From contig JAGBGU010000004.1 of NCBI GenBank assembly GCA_017935785.1, positions 1 through 41,812 of the forward strand: DNA of 41,812 nucleotides. Direction: 5' to 3'. The number at the start of each line of letters is the position of its first letter. The first letter of the stretch is position 1. Source of the DNA: Bacteroidaceae bacterium. GTDB taxonomy: Bacteria > Bacteroidota > Bacteroidia > Bacteroidales > Bacteroidaceae. Positions 23,385 through 32,285 of this stretch are shown here, one piece after another. The notes under the pieces were generated by a model. It was not told the DNA's origin. It worked only from the letters and a program-made list of their open reading frames with translations, and ran no database searches. A program made the translations under genes and the position numbers.

Positions 23385-26207
23385 ATGGAAAAAAGATTGC
23401 CAAGAAGGGTGTTCCTTCTTCTTATCCTGTTTATAGCGGAAGCGTTCATGCTTCAGGCCTCTGTTTATGAGACCAAGCAGTTTCGCGTCCCGCCCATGGA
23501 GTTCCGTCCCATTCCGCTGTGGTTTTGGAACAATACCGCGGTCAATGCCTCGGATGTGGAGCAACAGCTTGAAAAGATGATTGCTACGGACGGCTATGGC
23601 GGCTGTGCCATCCTCCCTTTTGGAAAGGAGTTCAGCCCTTCCTACCTTTCGGAGGATTATTTCGGACTTTACCGTGTAGCCGCAGAGAAAGCTTGTTCTA
23701 TGGGGGCGCATATGTCCGTATATGATGAGTATGGTTTCCCCTCGGGCAGTATGGGGGCAATTAACGGTTCCGGCGTGACCACATTCAAGAACAACCATCC
23801 AGGCCATACTGTAAAACGGCTTGACAAGACAGAAATTCTGCTTGAACCCGGAGAGGTGTTTGACCGCCAGCTCTCGCTTTCCGGCAAACTGATGTCTTTG
23901 GTGGCCTGGAATGCAGAAACCGGACAGATAAAGACTTTACGCCCTTACTACTACAACGAATCTGACCGGCATTTATGCTGGACAGCACCAGAGGAAAAAG
24001 GCTGGAGGGTACTGGTTTTCGAATGTGTTGTAGACGGAGACCCTAATGTAGACTATCTGTCCAAAGAGGCTGTCAGTTTGTTTGTAAAGGATACGCATGA
24101 GGCCTATTACCGGCATTTTGATACGTATTTTGGTTCCACCATCGTGTCTACTTTTTTTGACGAACCCACAATGTACAGGGCACAGGGCCGAATGTGGACC
24201 GGCGATTTCAATGAACAGTTTGAGAGCCGTTACGGCTTTTCGCCCGAAGAACTCTATCCGGCTTTGTGGTACGATATTGGCGAACGTACTGTCTGGGCCA
24301 GAAATATGTTGTTCGGCCTGCATTCCGTTTTGTATAACGAAGGCTTCATGCAGACAATCGGCGACTGGGCGTCCAAGCATGGAATCCTTGCCACAGGTCA
24401 TCAGGACCAGGAGGAAATTTCCAACCCGACCGGCGTGGCAGGCGACCTGATGCTTGTGGGTAAGTATCTCTCCATGCCCGGTATTGACAAGATTGGCGGC
24501 GGCCGTCCCACCGAGGATTACTATAAAGTGGTTTCCTCTTCAGCGCATTGCTGGGACAAGTCCTATGTAATGTCCGAGACTTACGGGGCAATGGGAAATA
24601 TTCCGGTGGAAGAACTTTATCAGGTGGCCATTGAACAGTATACGAAAGGAGTGAATCATCTCATCCCCCATGCCGTGTGGTATAATGATAAGGACGTAAC
24701 CTTTCTGCCGGAACTTTCCTGGCGCAATCCCCTCTATAGAAATGAGTTGCCACGGTTCAACCGCTTCCTCTCCAGATTGAATTACCTGTTGGCGCGCCCA
24801 GGCCGGCATGTGGCAGATGTGGCTGTAGTCTATCCCATACAGACGCTTTATGCAGGTCATTATATGGACGGGGCCAAAGGATTCTATTTGGGTGGTGTGG
24901 ATGTGCCCGGAACAGACTATCCTCTGGTTTCACGTCTCTTGACTGACGAGCTGGGGCTGGACTTCACCTATCTGCATCCGGAGGTGCTGGACGACCGTTG
25001 TGAGGTTTCAGGCAGTCTGCTTTGCATGAAGAACGAAGTAAATGCCGAGTCTTTCCGGGTAATAGTCTTGCCGGGAATGTCAGTGATTTCCCTTTCTAAC
25101 CTGAAAAAGATAGAACAGGCTTGGGAGTCTGGTGTAGGCGTAGTTTTTACAACACAGGTTCCACGGCATTGTGCAGATGCAGAAGGGAGAGATGCCGAGG
25201 TGAAGGCCATAGTGGAGCGTATGCTTTCCGGAGGCGGGCAGCATGCACCGGCGATTTTTGTGGAAACTCCTTCGGCCGAAAAACTTGATGAGGCTCTTTC
25301 CGCCCTTCTTCCGCATCCTGATGTGGATTTTGAGAACGAAACTCATCCGTTCAACTATATGCACAAGGTGATAGACGGCCATGATGTCTATTTCTTCGGC
25401 AACATAGATGCCACAAGCGCAGAGTGTACAATCCGTCTTCGCCAACCCTTGCCAAAGGCAATGTCTCTGCTCGACCCGCATTCAGGATCCGACAGACCCG
25501 CCCAGCTCACCTTTGGCGAAAACGGAGCGGAACTGACCCTTAGGCTGCGTCCTAACCAGAGTGTGTTCCTGGTGGATGATAATCTGCTGGTAAAGAACGC
25601 AAAGGCGCATGAAAAGACAGATGTCCGGAAATCCTACACCATTGAAACGCGCGTAAATGTCAGACAGCTTAATGCCGGAGTCTACTTTTCCTCTTCCGAT
25701 GAGCAGAATTACTATATGTGGCAGATTAATCTTACTGATCCGGATAATCCCCGTTTGCGTCCGCATCGCTGGATGGGCGGGCACGCTGCCGTGCTGGCCG
25801 AAATAAACATTCCTTCGGAAATAGGACTGCGTATAGGCGAGCCGTTTGATTTACGGATTGAGGTGGAGGACGAAAGCTACGCCACCACATATATAAATAA
25901 TGTGTTGGTAGATGAAAGGGGCGGTAGTTTCTCCTATGGAGAGGTGGGATTCCGCCAAGCTCGTGACGATTCTCACGGCAAGGTGGAGCGGGCCTGTTTT
26001 GATTTTCTACGCGTGGGAGTTTCAACGGCCTCGGGAGGGAAAAAAGTTTCCGCCGTTTCGGAGAAGTTCTCCCGGCGCAATCCTTTCTCTTCCGGAGTGC
26101 TGGAGGACGGGTGGTTGTGCGTTGAGGGGGAAATGTCGCGTGACATACTGGCCCGTCCGCTTCAGGAACCTTCATCACGGAAGTTGGAACGCCATCGTGT
26201 GAAATAA
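23385..26207 (+). CDS. GH106-like glycoside hydrolase with C-terminal lectin-like domain
   Basis: A 940-residue secreted enzyme. I chose ATG 23385 because the promoter sits at 23349 and the signal peptide MEKRLPRRVFLLLILFIAEAFMLQA starts here. Residues ~35-500 resemble the catalytic barrel of GH106-type enzymes (alpha-L-rhamnosidase-related): MEFRPIPLWFWNNTAVNASDVEQQLEKM, GGCAILPFGKEF, MSVYDEYGFPSGSMG, STFFDEPTMYRAQGRMWTGDFNEQFESRYGFSPEELYP, ATGHQDQEE and MSETYGAMGN. Middle beta-rich modules follow. At ~740-900 a concanavalin-like domain is visible (YTIETRVNVRQLNAGVYFSSSDEQNYYMWQIN...). Rhamnosidase specificity is not shown by the sequence. It stands between GH97 and a phosphoesterase; the 177 bases to GH97 and own promoter make it a separate unit. 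Confidence 0.8.
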   Translation: MEKRLPRRVFLLLILFIAEAFMLQASVYETKQFRVPPMEFRPIPLWFWNNTAVNASDVEQQLEKMIATDGYGGCAILPFGKEFSPSYLSEDYFGLYRVAAEKACSMGAHMSVYDEYGFPSGSMGAINGSGVTTFKNNHPGHTVKRLDKTEILLEPGEVFDRQLSLSGKLMSLVAWNAETGQIKTLRPYYYNESDRHLCWTAPEEKGWRVLVFECVVDGDPNVDYLSKEAVSLFVKDTHEAYYRHFDTYFGSTIVSTFFDEPTMYRAQGRMWTGDFNEQFESRYGFSPEELYPALWYDIGERTVWARNMLFGLHSVLYNEGFMQTIGDWASKHGILATGHQDQEEISNPTGVAGDLMLVGKYLSMPGIDKIGGGRPTEDYYKVVSSSAHCWDKSYVMSETYGAMGNIPVEELYQVAIEQYTKGVNHLIPHAVWYNDKDVTFLPELSWRNPLYRNELPRFNRFLSRLNYLLARPGRHVADVAVVYPIQTLYAGHYMDGAKGFYLGGVDVPGTDYPLVSRLLTDELGLDFTYLHPEVLDDRCEVSGSLLCMKNEVNAESFRVIVLPGMSVISLSNLKKIEQAWESGVGVVFTTQVPRHCADAEGRDAEVKAIVERMLSGGGQHAPAIFVETPSAEKLDEALSALLPHPDVDFENETHPFNYMHKVIDGHDVYFFGNIDATSAECTIRLRQPLPKAMSLLDPHSGSDRPAQLTFGENGAELTLRLRPNQSVFLVDDNLLVKNAKAHEKTDVRKSYTIETRVNVRQLNAGVYFSSSDEQNYYMWQINLTDPDNPRLRPHRWMGGHAAVLAEINIPSEIGLRIGEPFDLRIEVEDESYATTYINNVLVDERGGSFSYGEVGFRQARDDSHGKVERACFDFLRVGVSTASGGKKVSAVSEKFSRRNPFSSGVLEDGWLCVEGEMSRDILARPLQEPSSRKLERHRVK

Positions 26208-26243
26208 ACAAACATCCCTAAAGCATAATTCGTGATAAATTAT

Positions 26244-26251
26244 TATCTTTG
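26244..26251 (+). promoter_or_regulatory. Bacteroidetes -7 element of the phosphoesterase gene
   Basis: TATCTTTG at 26244-26251, 30 bases before the ATG at 26282. It is the fourth perfect TATCTTTG in the window. Confidence 0.65.
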
Positions 26252-26281
26252 CATGATTTTACGAGAATATAACGCAAAAAT

Positions 26282-27265
26282 ATGACGCCAATGAAGCTGA
26301 CTGGGAGAATTTGCCTTTTGTGCATGGCACTGCTGTATGCCATGGCCGCTGATGCCGGAAAGTCCAGGCACGATGTGGTTTATTCCTGCACCGGAGAGCA
26401 AGTAAGGATATACTCGTCGGCCGTTACGGATACGCTTTGCATCTTTGTTATTGCCGACACACATTTGTGGCTTAGCGATGAGCGAGAGGATGCCTTCAGG
26501 CAGTTCAGTGGTCGAATGGCATCGGCCTATCACGAGACCAAACACTTCCGTACGGGAAAAAAGACAAATCCGGAAGAGGCTTTCCGCCAAACCGTAGCCC
26601 TGGCGAAGAAACGGGGAGCGGATGTGATTGCCCTGTTGGGGGACATTGTGAGCTATCCTTCAGAACGAGGAGTGGAGCTTGTACAGGAAGTGATGCAGGA
26701 GGCTGGCATACCTTATTATTATACATGCGGAAACCATGACTGGCATTACGAGGGCATGGAAGGGACAAGCTACGAGCTGCGTAAGAAATGGCGCGAACTG
26801 CGCTTGTCGCCCCTGTTCCAGGGCCATAACCCAATAGCGTACGGAGTGGAGCACAAAGGTGTGCGTCTGTTGTTCCTTGATACGTCGGATTATGAAGTGG
26901 AGTCGGCTCAACTGGAATTTATTCGTAAGGAAGCGCGCAGCAGGAAGCCTTTCATCGTGTTTCAGCATATTCCCCTGTATGCGCCTTCCCGTTCAGTGGC
27001 ATACGGTATAGGCCATCCCGAATGGGGCGCCGCTACTGACGGCGGATATAAGACGGAACGCCGCAACCGCTGGCCCGAAGGGCATCAGAAGACGGACTAT
27101 GACTTTTATGAGACTTTGGTGAATGCCCCTAATCTGATAGCTACTTTTGCAGGTCATGTACATCTTTTCGGAACAGACATAATCAATGGCAAACCACACT
27201 TTACGGTTGGCCCGAACTTTACGGGCGCCTATTACGAAGTGCAAGTGATGCCGAAGAAAAAGTGA
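26282..27265 (+). CDS. Secreted calcineurin-like metallophosphoesterase
   Basis: A 327-residue exported phosphoesterase. The signal peptide follows either ATG 26282 or ATG 26291 (MKLTGRICLLCMALLYAMAADA); I keep the first but the second is equally plausible. The metal-binding motifs are intact: D59-T-H61 in VIADTHLWL, G-D121 in LLGDIVSYP, G-N151-H152-D153 in CGNHDWHYEG, H in FQHIPLYAPS, and the C-terminal GHVHLFG. The dinuclear metal site is therefore complete. The substrate is unknown; periplasmic members act on phosphomonoesters, phosphodiesters or nucleotides. It has its own promoter. PorP starts 138 bases downstream. Confidence 0.9.
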   Translation: MTPMKLTGRICLLCMALLYAMAADAGKSRHDVVYSCTGEQVRIYSSAVTDTLCIFVIADTHLWLSDEREDAFRQFSGRMASAYHETKHFRTGKKTNPEEAFRQTVALAKKRGADVIALLGDIVSYPSERGVELVQEVMQEAGIPYYYTCGNHDWHYEGMEGTSYELRKKWRELRLSPLFQGHNPIAYGVEHKGVRLLFLDTSDYEVESAQLEFIRKEARSRKPFIVFQHIPLYAPSRSVAYGIGHPEWGAATDGGYKTERRNRWPEGHQKTDYDFYETLVNAPNLIATFAGHVHLFGTDIINGKPHFTVGPNFTGAYYEVQVMPKKK

Positions 27266-27403
27266 AACAGGGTCTTCTGATAATGGAAATGCAGCGAAAG
27301 ATAGTCCTTGGCGACAGAAAAATGGAAAGACTGAATGATTTCTTTTGGTTTTTTGGGAGTACGATACAATATTCTGGCGTGTTTTGCCGTTATAGCATAT
27401 AGG

Positions 27404-28345
27404 ATGAAACGACTGTGCTGGATTGGACTGTTCGTGCTGAATGCCTTGATATGTAGGGCACAGTATGATGTGGCGTTCTCCAACTACTGGGCGCTGCAGC
27501 CGTTCTATAATCCTGCAGCTACGGGTTTGGACGGTATGCTGAACGTGCAGGGTGCCTACAGCATGCAGATGGTGGGATTTGAAGATGCACCTGCCACCAT
27601 GTATGTCGGAGCGGACCTGCCTGTGTTCTTCCTCAGCCCTAATCACGGAATGGGCGTGGCCTTCCTGAATGATGCAGCCGGAGTGTTCAGTACCAAGAAG
27701 ATATCCCTGCAATATGCCTACCACCAGAAACTGTTCGGCGGAAAGGCCAGCATCGGAATCCGTCCCGCCATGCTAAGCCAGGGAGTGAATGGCGGCGATC
27801 TGGACATGGAAGACAGCAGTGACCCTGCTTTTGCGTCAAACGAGGTGAAAGGCTCGGCCTTTGACCTGGATGTGGGGCTTCGGTACAGTTACAAAAAAAT
27901 ATGGTACGCCGGTGTGAGCGTGATGCATTGCATGGGACCGACCATTACCCTGGGCGACGAAAAGGCATACGAAATAAGTATAGACCCCACGTTTTATGTC
28001 AATGGCGGCTATCGTTTGGCATTCCGCAACAAGCAGTACGCCCTATGTACGGACGCAGCGTTCAGAACTGATATGCTTGACTGGCGTGCAGACATTACGG
28101 CAAGACTGGCTTATACAGGCAACAAGCACAAGATGTACGGCGGATTGTCATACAGTCCTACCCGCAGTGCAACAGTCTTGCTGGGAATAGACTTCCACGG
28201 AGTGAATGTGGGATATGCGTACGAGATGTATACAGGAGGAATTGGTGCATTGCATGGCACGCACGAGTTGGTGCTGGGATACCAGACAGACCTGAACCTC
28301 TTTAAGAAAGGAAAGAACAAACACAAGAGTGTGAGACTATTATAA
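27404..28345 (+). CDS. porP: PorP/SprF family type IX secretion outer-membrane protein
   Basis: A 313-residue protein of the PorP/SprF family. The start is ATG 27404, which begins a signal peptide (MKRLCWIGLFVLNALICRAQ); the frame is open further upstream without one. The hallmark YDVAFSNYWALQPFYNPAATGLDG follows the cleavage site, and the rest is a series of amphipathic strands ending with a barrel-like VNVGYAYEMYTGGIGALHGTHELVLGYQ, as expected for an outer-membrane beta-barrel. PorP partners with the GldK/GldN ring in the T9SS and its relatives SprF export adhesins. It lies 9 bases before gldK, so it is the first gene of the T9SS operon. Confidence 0.93.
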   Translation: MKRLCWIGLFVLNALICRAQYDVAFSNYWALQPFYNPAATGLDGMLNVQGAYSMQMVGFEDAPATMYVGADLPVFFLSPNHGMGVAFLNDAAGVFSTKKISLQYAYHQKLFGGKASIGIRPAMLSQGVNGGDLDMEDSSDPAFASNEVKGSAFDLDVGLRYSYKKIWYAGVSVMHCMGPTITLGDEKAYEISIDPTFYVNGGYRLAFRNKQYALCTDAAFRTDMLDWRADITARLAYTGNKHKMYGGLSYSPTRSATVLLGIDFHGVNVGYAYEMYTGGIGALHGTHELVLGYQTDLNLFKKGKNKHKSVRLL

Positions 28346-28354
28346 TAATAGAAT

Positions 28355-29806
28355 ATGAAGAGAAAACCTATAAAAATATTGGCCCTGCTTGGCCTGGTGG
28401 CTTGCCTGACAGGCTGTATGGGAAGCAGCACTACCGCCAATGCTGTGGGCGGAGAACTGATAGGTGTGCGCGGGACGGCAATCACCGAACCCACGCCTTA
28501 TGGCATGGTGGCTGTGAACAAAGGTTCGTTGAAAGTGGGCCTTGCAGAGAATGACACCCTTTGGGGTGCAGGATTCCCTGCGCGTGAGATCAGCGTAGAC
28601 GGTTTTTGGATGGACGAACACGAGGTTAGCAACGCCAAGTACAGACAGTTTGTGTATTGGGTGCGTGACAGCATAATTCGTGAACGTCTGGCCGACCCTG
28701 CCTATGGCGGTGATGAAACTTATAAGATAGAAGAGGATGAAGAGGGTAACCCCATTAATCCGTATCTGAACTGGAGCAAGCCTATCCCCTGGCGCAAGGC
28801 CAACGAGGATGAGTTGCGAGCCATAGAAAGTGTGTATGTTACCCACCCCATAGACGGAACGGTAATGCTGGATGCCAAACAGATGAACTATCGTTATGAG
28901 GTATATGATTATGCCGCAGCCGCATTGCGCAAACATCGCATGAACCCTGAAGAAAGGGACCTGAACACGGACAATGCCGTGAGTACGGAGCAGGTAATGA
29001 TCAGCAAAGATACTGCGTGGGTGGATGATGAAGGGCGTATTGTCCGTCAGACGATAACCCGTCCCCTCAGCGGTCCGTGGGACTTCCTGAACACCTATAT
29101 TGTGAACATATATCCGGACACCACTTGCTGGGTAAATGATTTCCAGAATGCAGACAACGAACGCTATATGAAGTTATATTTCAGCAATCCTGTTTACGAC
29201 GACTATCCTGTAGTGGGCGTAACCTGGGAACAGGCAAATGCGTTCTGCGCATGGCGTACAGACTATCTGATGAAGGGAATGGGTGGTTATGCCCGTCAGA
29301 TTCAGCGTTTCCGCCTGCCCACCGAGATAGAATGGGAATATGCAGCCCGTGGAAAGAGTGGAAATCCGTTCCCCTGGGAGTCTGGAGAGGTTAAGAGTGA
29401 CAAGGGATGCTTCTATGCGAACTTCAAGCCTGACCGCGGAAACTATACGATGGACGGAAGTCTGATTACCAGTAAGTGCGGTATTTTCAGTGCCAACAGC
29501 AACGGATTGTATGATATGGCCGGTAATGTGGCCGAGTGGACCAGTACGGTCTATGTGGAATCGGGTGTGGAAAGCATGAGCGACATGAACCCTGACCTGA
29601 AATATAATGCAGCCAAGGAAGACCCCTACAGACTGAAAAAGAAAAGTGTGCGCGGTGGAAGCTGGAAAGACCCCGAAAGTCTGATACGCAGTGCATGGCG
29701 AGGTTATGAATACCAGAACCAACCCCGTAGTTATGTGGGATTCCGTTGTGTGCGCACCATGATAAGTGATACCCGCGGAACAAGCGGACGCGGAAAGAAG
29801 AAGTAG
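28355..29806 (+). CDS. gldK: T9SS ring lipoprotein GldK/PorK
   Basis: A 483-residue lipoprotein: MKRKPIKILALLGLVACLTGC gives lipidated Cys21. The body is the formylglycine-generating-enzyme/sulfatase-modifying fold (FGE-like) typical of GldK/PorK: VDGFWMDEHEVSNAKYRQFVYWVRD near the start, FRLPTEIEWEYAARG and GLYDMAGNVAEWTS in the middle, RGGSWKDPESLIRSAWRGYEYQNQPRSYVGFRCVRT at the end. In the known system GldK and GldN form a periplasmic ring around the motor under the outer membrane. Enzyme activity is not expected. It is second in porP-gldK-L-M-N. Length and order are as in other Bacteroidales. Confidence 0.96.
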   Translation: MKRKPIKILALLGLVACLTGCMGSSTTANAVGGELIGVRGTAITEPTPYGMVAVNKGSLKVGLAENDTLWGAGFPAREISVDGFWMDEHEVSNAKYRQFVYWVRDSIIRERLADPAYGGDETYKIEEDEEGNPINPYLNWSKPIPWRKANEDELRAIESVYVTHPIDGTVMLDAKQMNYRYEVYDYAAAALRKHRMNPEERDLNTDNAVSTEQVMISKDTAWVDDEGRIVRQTITRPLSGPWDFLNTYIVNIYPDTTCWVNDFQNADNERYMKLYFSNPVYDDYPVVGVTWEQANAFCAWRTDYLMKGMGGYARQIQRFRLPTEIEWEYAARGKSGNPFPWESGEVKSDKGCFYANFKPDRGNYTMDGSLITSKCGIFSANSNGLYDMAGNVAEWTSTVYVESGVESMSDMNPDLKYNAAKEDPYRLKKKSVRGGSWKDPESLIRSAWRGYEYQNQPRSYVGFRCVRTMISDTRGTSGRGKKK

Positions 29807-29853
29807 AGTGAACTAAATCATAATACCAACGATATTAAGATAAATACAGAAAA

Positions 29854-30654
29854 ATGAATCCGATATTGAAAATACAGCGATGGATGGACTCTCCATCAGG
29901 ACAAGTGTTCATGAATTATGCCTACAGCTGGGGTGCGGCCATCGTAATTTTGGGAACCTTATTTAAACTGACCCATATTCCCGGTGCTAATCTTATGCTA
30001 TTTATTGGTATGGGAACGGAAGTGTTTGTGTTCTTTATCTCAGGTTTTGAGAAGACATACGAGAAGACACCTTCAGAGAGTGGCGCCGTTTCTGCCGGCC
30101 CTTCAGTGATTGTAACAGGAGGCAGTGCTCTTCCCGAAGGCGAACCGGTAGTTATCAATGGTAATGCAGCCGCAATGGATCATGGTGCGTTGACTGCCGG
30201 TGCTGGTCTGAGCGCGGCCGCTGCGAACTTGGCTGCCGCCGGACAGGCTGCTGCAGAGGCGCAGTTGGTACTGAGCAGAATCAAGGGCGGTAATGCTGTG
30301 GATCCGGATACAATAAAGGCCACAGATCCCGCGGCCATAGAAGAAGCCGTAAAGAACTATGCGGAGGAACTTACCGAACTTACAGAAGTGTTGAGCCGTG
30401 TAAAAGCCCAGGCAAGCCGCATGAGTACGGACAGCGAAGAGATGGAAAACTTGAACCGTACACTGACTGGTATTGCAACGGTTTACGAATTGCAGTTGCG
30501 CAACATAAGCAAACAGGTTAGTACCATCGAACAGATTGATGAACAGACTCGTAGAATGGCACAGCAGATAGAAGAACTCAATAATGTGTATGCCCGTATG
30601 ATTCAGGCCCTTACCGTGAATATGGGCGCGGCTTCCTCCGCAAATAACGCATAA
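29854..30654 (+). CDS. gldL: T9SS/gliding motor protein GldL
   Basis: A 266-residue inner-membrane protein. Two transmembrane helices lie at ~22-39 (YAYSWGAAIVILGTLFKL) and ~47-65 (LMLFIGMGTEVFVFFISGF). They are followed by an Ala-rich linker (~70-135) and a C-terminal coiled coil (~155-255). Glu56 lies inside the second helix; in GldL homologues a buried Glu at this place couples the proton gradient to the GldLM rotary motor. The gene sits 47 bases after gldK and 48 before gldM. The motor role is known for the family; that this copy is active is inferred. Confidence 0.95.
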   Translation: MNPILKIQRWMDSPSGQVFMNYAYSWGAAIVILGTLFKLTHIPGANLMLFIGMGTEVFVFFISGFEKTYEKTPSESGAVSAGPSVIVTGGSALPEGEPVVINGNAAAMDHGALTAGAGLSAAAANLAAAGQAAAEAQLVLSRIKGGNAVDPDTIKATDPAAIEEAVKNYAEELTELTEVLSRVKAQASRMSTDSEEMENLNRTLTGIATVYELQLRNISKQVSTIEQIDEQTRRMAQQIEELNNVYARMIQALTVNMGAASSANNA

Positions 30655-30702
30655 TGAGTCTTAATCTGTAAAATGTAGAACAATCATTTAGGAAACAGCC
30701 AA

Positions 30703-32268
30703 ATGCCAATAAAAAAGAAAAGAATTTCGCCGCGTCAGAAGATGATAAATCTGATGTACGTTGTGATGATGGCCATGTTAGCACTGAATGTTTCAAGTGA
30801 TGTGCTCAAGGGTTTTTCGTTGGTGGAAGAGAGTCTGAACCGTACCACAACGAATGCCACTTCTACGAATGAGAGCATTTATTCTAACTTTGAGACACAG
30901 ATGAAGGCTAATCCCGCCAAGGTTAAGGTGTGGTATGACAAGGCCCAGTATGTACGTGGTATCAGTGACTCGCTTTTTAATCTGGCCGAAGAGTTGAAAG
31001 TGGCTATTGTGAAGAAAAGCGACGGCGAAGACGGTAGGGTGGACGCCATAAAGAACCGTGAAGACTTGGAAGCAAGTACGCATGTCATGTTGGCACCGGT
31101 TAGAGGAAGAGGCGGTGAACTCTATGACGCGATAAACAGTTACCGTGAAAAGATATCAGAGATGGTGACGGACACGGCCAAACGGGCCATCATTGTAAGT
31201 AACCTGAATACGGATGTGCCTCATGCCATACGCACTTTGGGAAAGAACTGGCAGGAGTATATGTTTGAGAATATGCCAACTGCCGCAGCGGTAACGCTTT
31301 TGACCAAATTGCAGGGGGATGTGCGTTATGCTGAAGGACAAGTTTTGCATAACCTGATTGGCAACGTAGACGTAAAGGATGTTCGTGTGAACCAACTAAA
31401 TGCCTATGTAATTCCCAATTCGCGGACGGTGGTACAGGGAGGCAAGTTCAGTGCGCAGATCATTATGGCTGCCGTGGATACCACACGCCGTCCGACTATT
31501 TATGTCGGCGGAAAGGAAATCCAGTCAGAAAACGGCTTGTACGAAACGGTTTGCGGTCGTACCGGTGATTTTACCCTGAACGGCTATATTGAGATGTTGA
31601 ATGGAGACGGGGAGAAAGTCCGTCGCGATTTTGAACAGAAATATTCAGTGGTTGCACCCAGCGCCACTGTGAGTGCAGACATTATGAATGTGTTGTATGC
31701 CGGATATGACAACCCCATAAGCGTAAGCGTTCCCGGTGTGCCCAATAATCAGATTACGGCCTCAATGACAGGAGGAAGTTTGGAAACAAAGGGGAACGGT
31801 AAGTTCATCGCACGTCCGGAAGCCGTTGGCAACGATGTGGAGATAACCGTTTCTGCACGCAATGAAGGCCGTACCCAGGTAATGGGCAAATTCGGATTCC
31901 GGGTACGGAAACTGCCTGATCCCACAGCCTATATCGCATATAGCGGAGCCGATGGTAATCCGGAACGTTTCCGTGGAGGTAATCTGACCAAGCAGGTGCT
32001 GATGGGAGCAGAGGGCATTGGCGCTGCCATTGATGACGGTCTGCTCAATATCGAATTCAGTGTGTCCAGTTTCGAGACGGTGTTCTACGATGCGATGGGC
32101 AATGCAGTTCCCTATCGTAGCGATGGCGCAAAATTTTCAGATCGTCAACGAAATCAGATCAGAGCGCTTTCCCGTAACAAGCGTTTCTATATTACGAGTA
32201 TTCAAGCCGTGGGTCCGGATGGTGTTGAGCGTACCTTGAGCGGAGCCATGGAAATAATTGTCAAGTAA
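30703..32268 (+). CDS. gldM: T9SS/gliding motor protein GldM
   Basis: A 521-residue protein with a short cytoplasmic basic head (MPIKKKRISPRQKM), one transmembrane helix at ~15-33 (MINLMYVVMMAMLALNVSS) and a long periplasmic part of four successive domains. These are typical of GldM/PorM: a helical D1 (~40-220) and beta-rich D2-D4, ending in LSGAMEIIVK. GldM dimers span the periplasm and pass rotation from GldL to the GldK/N ring. The start is ATG 30703, matching the usual N-terminus. It lies 17 bases before gldN. Confidence 0.95.
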   Translation: MPIKKKRISPRQKMINLMYVVMMAMLALNVSSDVLKGFSLVEESLNRTTTNATSTNESIYSNFETQMKANPAKVKVWYDKAQYVRGISDSLFNLAEELKVAIVKKSDGEDGRVDAIKNREDLEASTHVMLAPVRGRGGELYDAINSYREKISEMVTDTAKRAIIVSNLNTDVPHAIRTLGKNWQEYMFENMPTAAAVTLLTKLQGDVRYAEGQVLHNLIGNVDVKDVRVNQLNAYVIPNSRTVVQGGKFSAQIIMAAVDTTRRPTIYVGGKEIQSENGLYETVCGRTGDFTLNGYIEMLNGDGEKVRRDFEQKYSVVAPSATVSADIMNVLYAGYDNPISVSVPGVPNNQITASMTGGSLETKGNGKFIARPEAVGNDVEITVSARNEGRTQVMGKFGFRVRKLPDPTAYIAYSGADGNPERFRGGNLTKQVLMGAEGIGAAIDDGLLNIEFSVSSFETVFYDAMGNAVPYRSDGAKFSDRQRNQIRALSRNKRFYITSIQAVGPDGVERTLSGAMEIIVK

Positions 32269-32285
32269 CCCCTATAACCAGAGAT

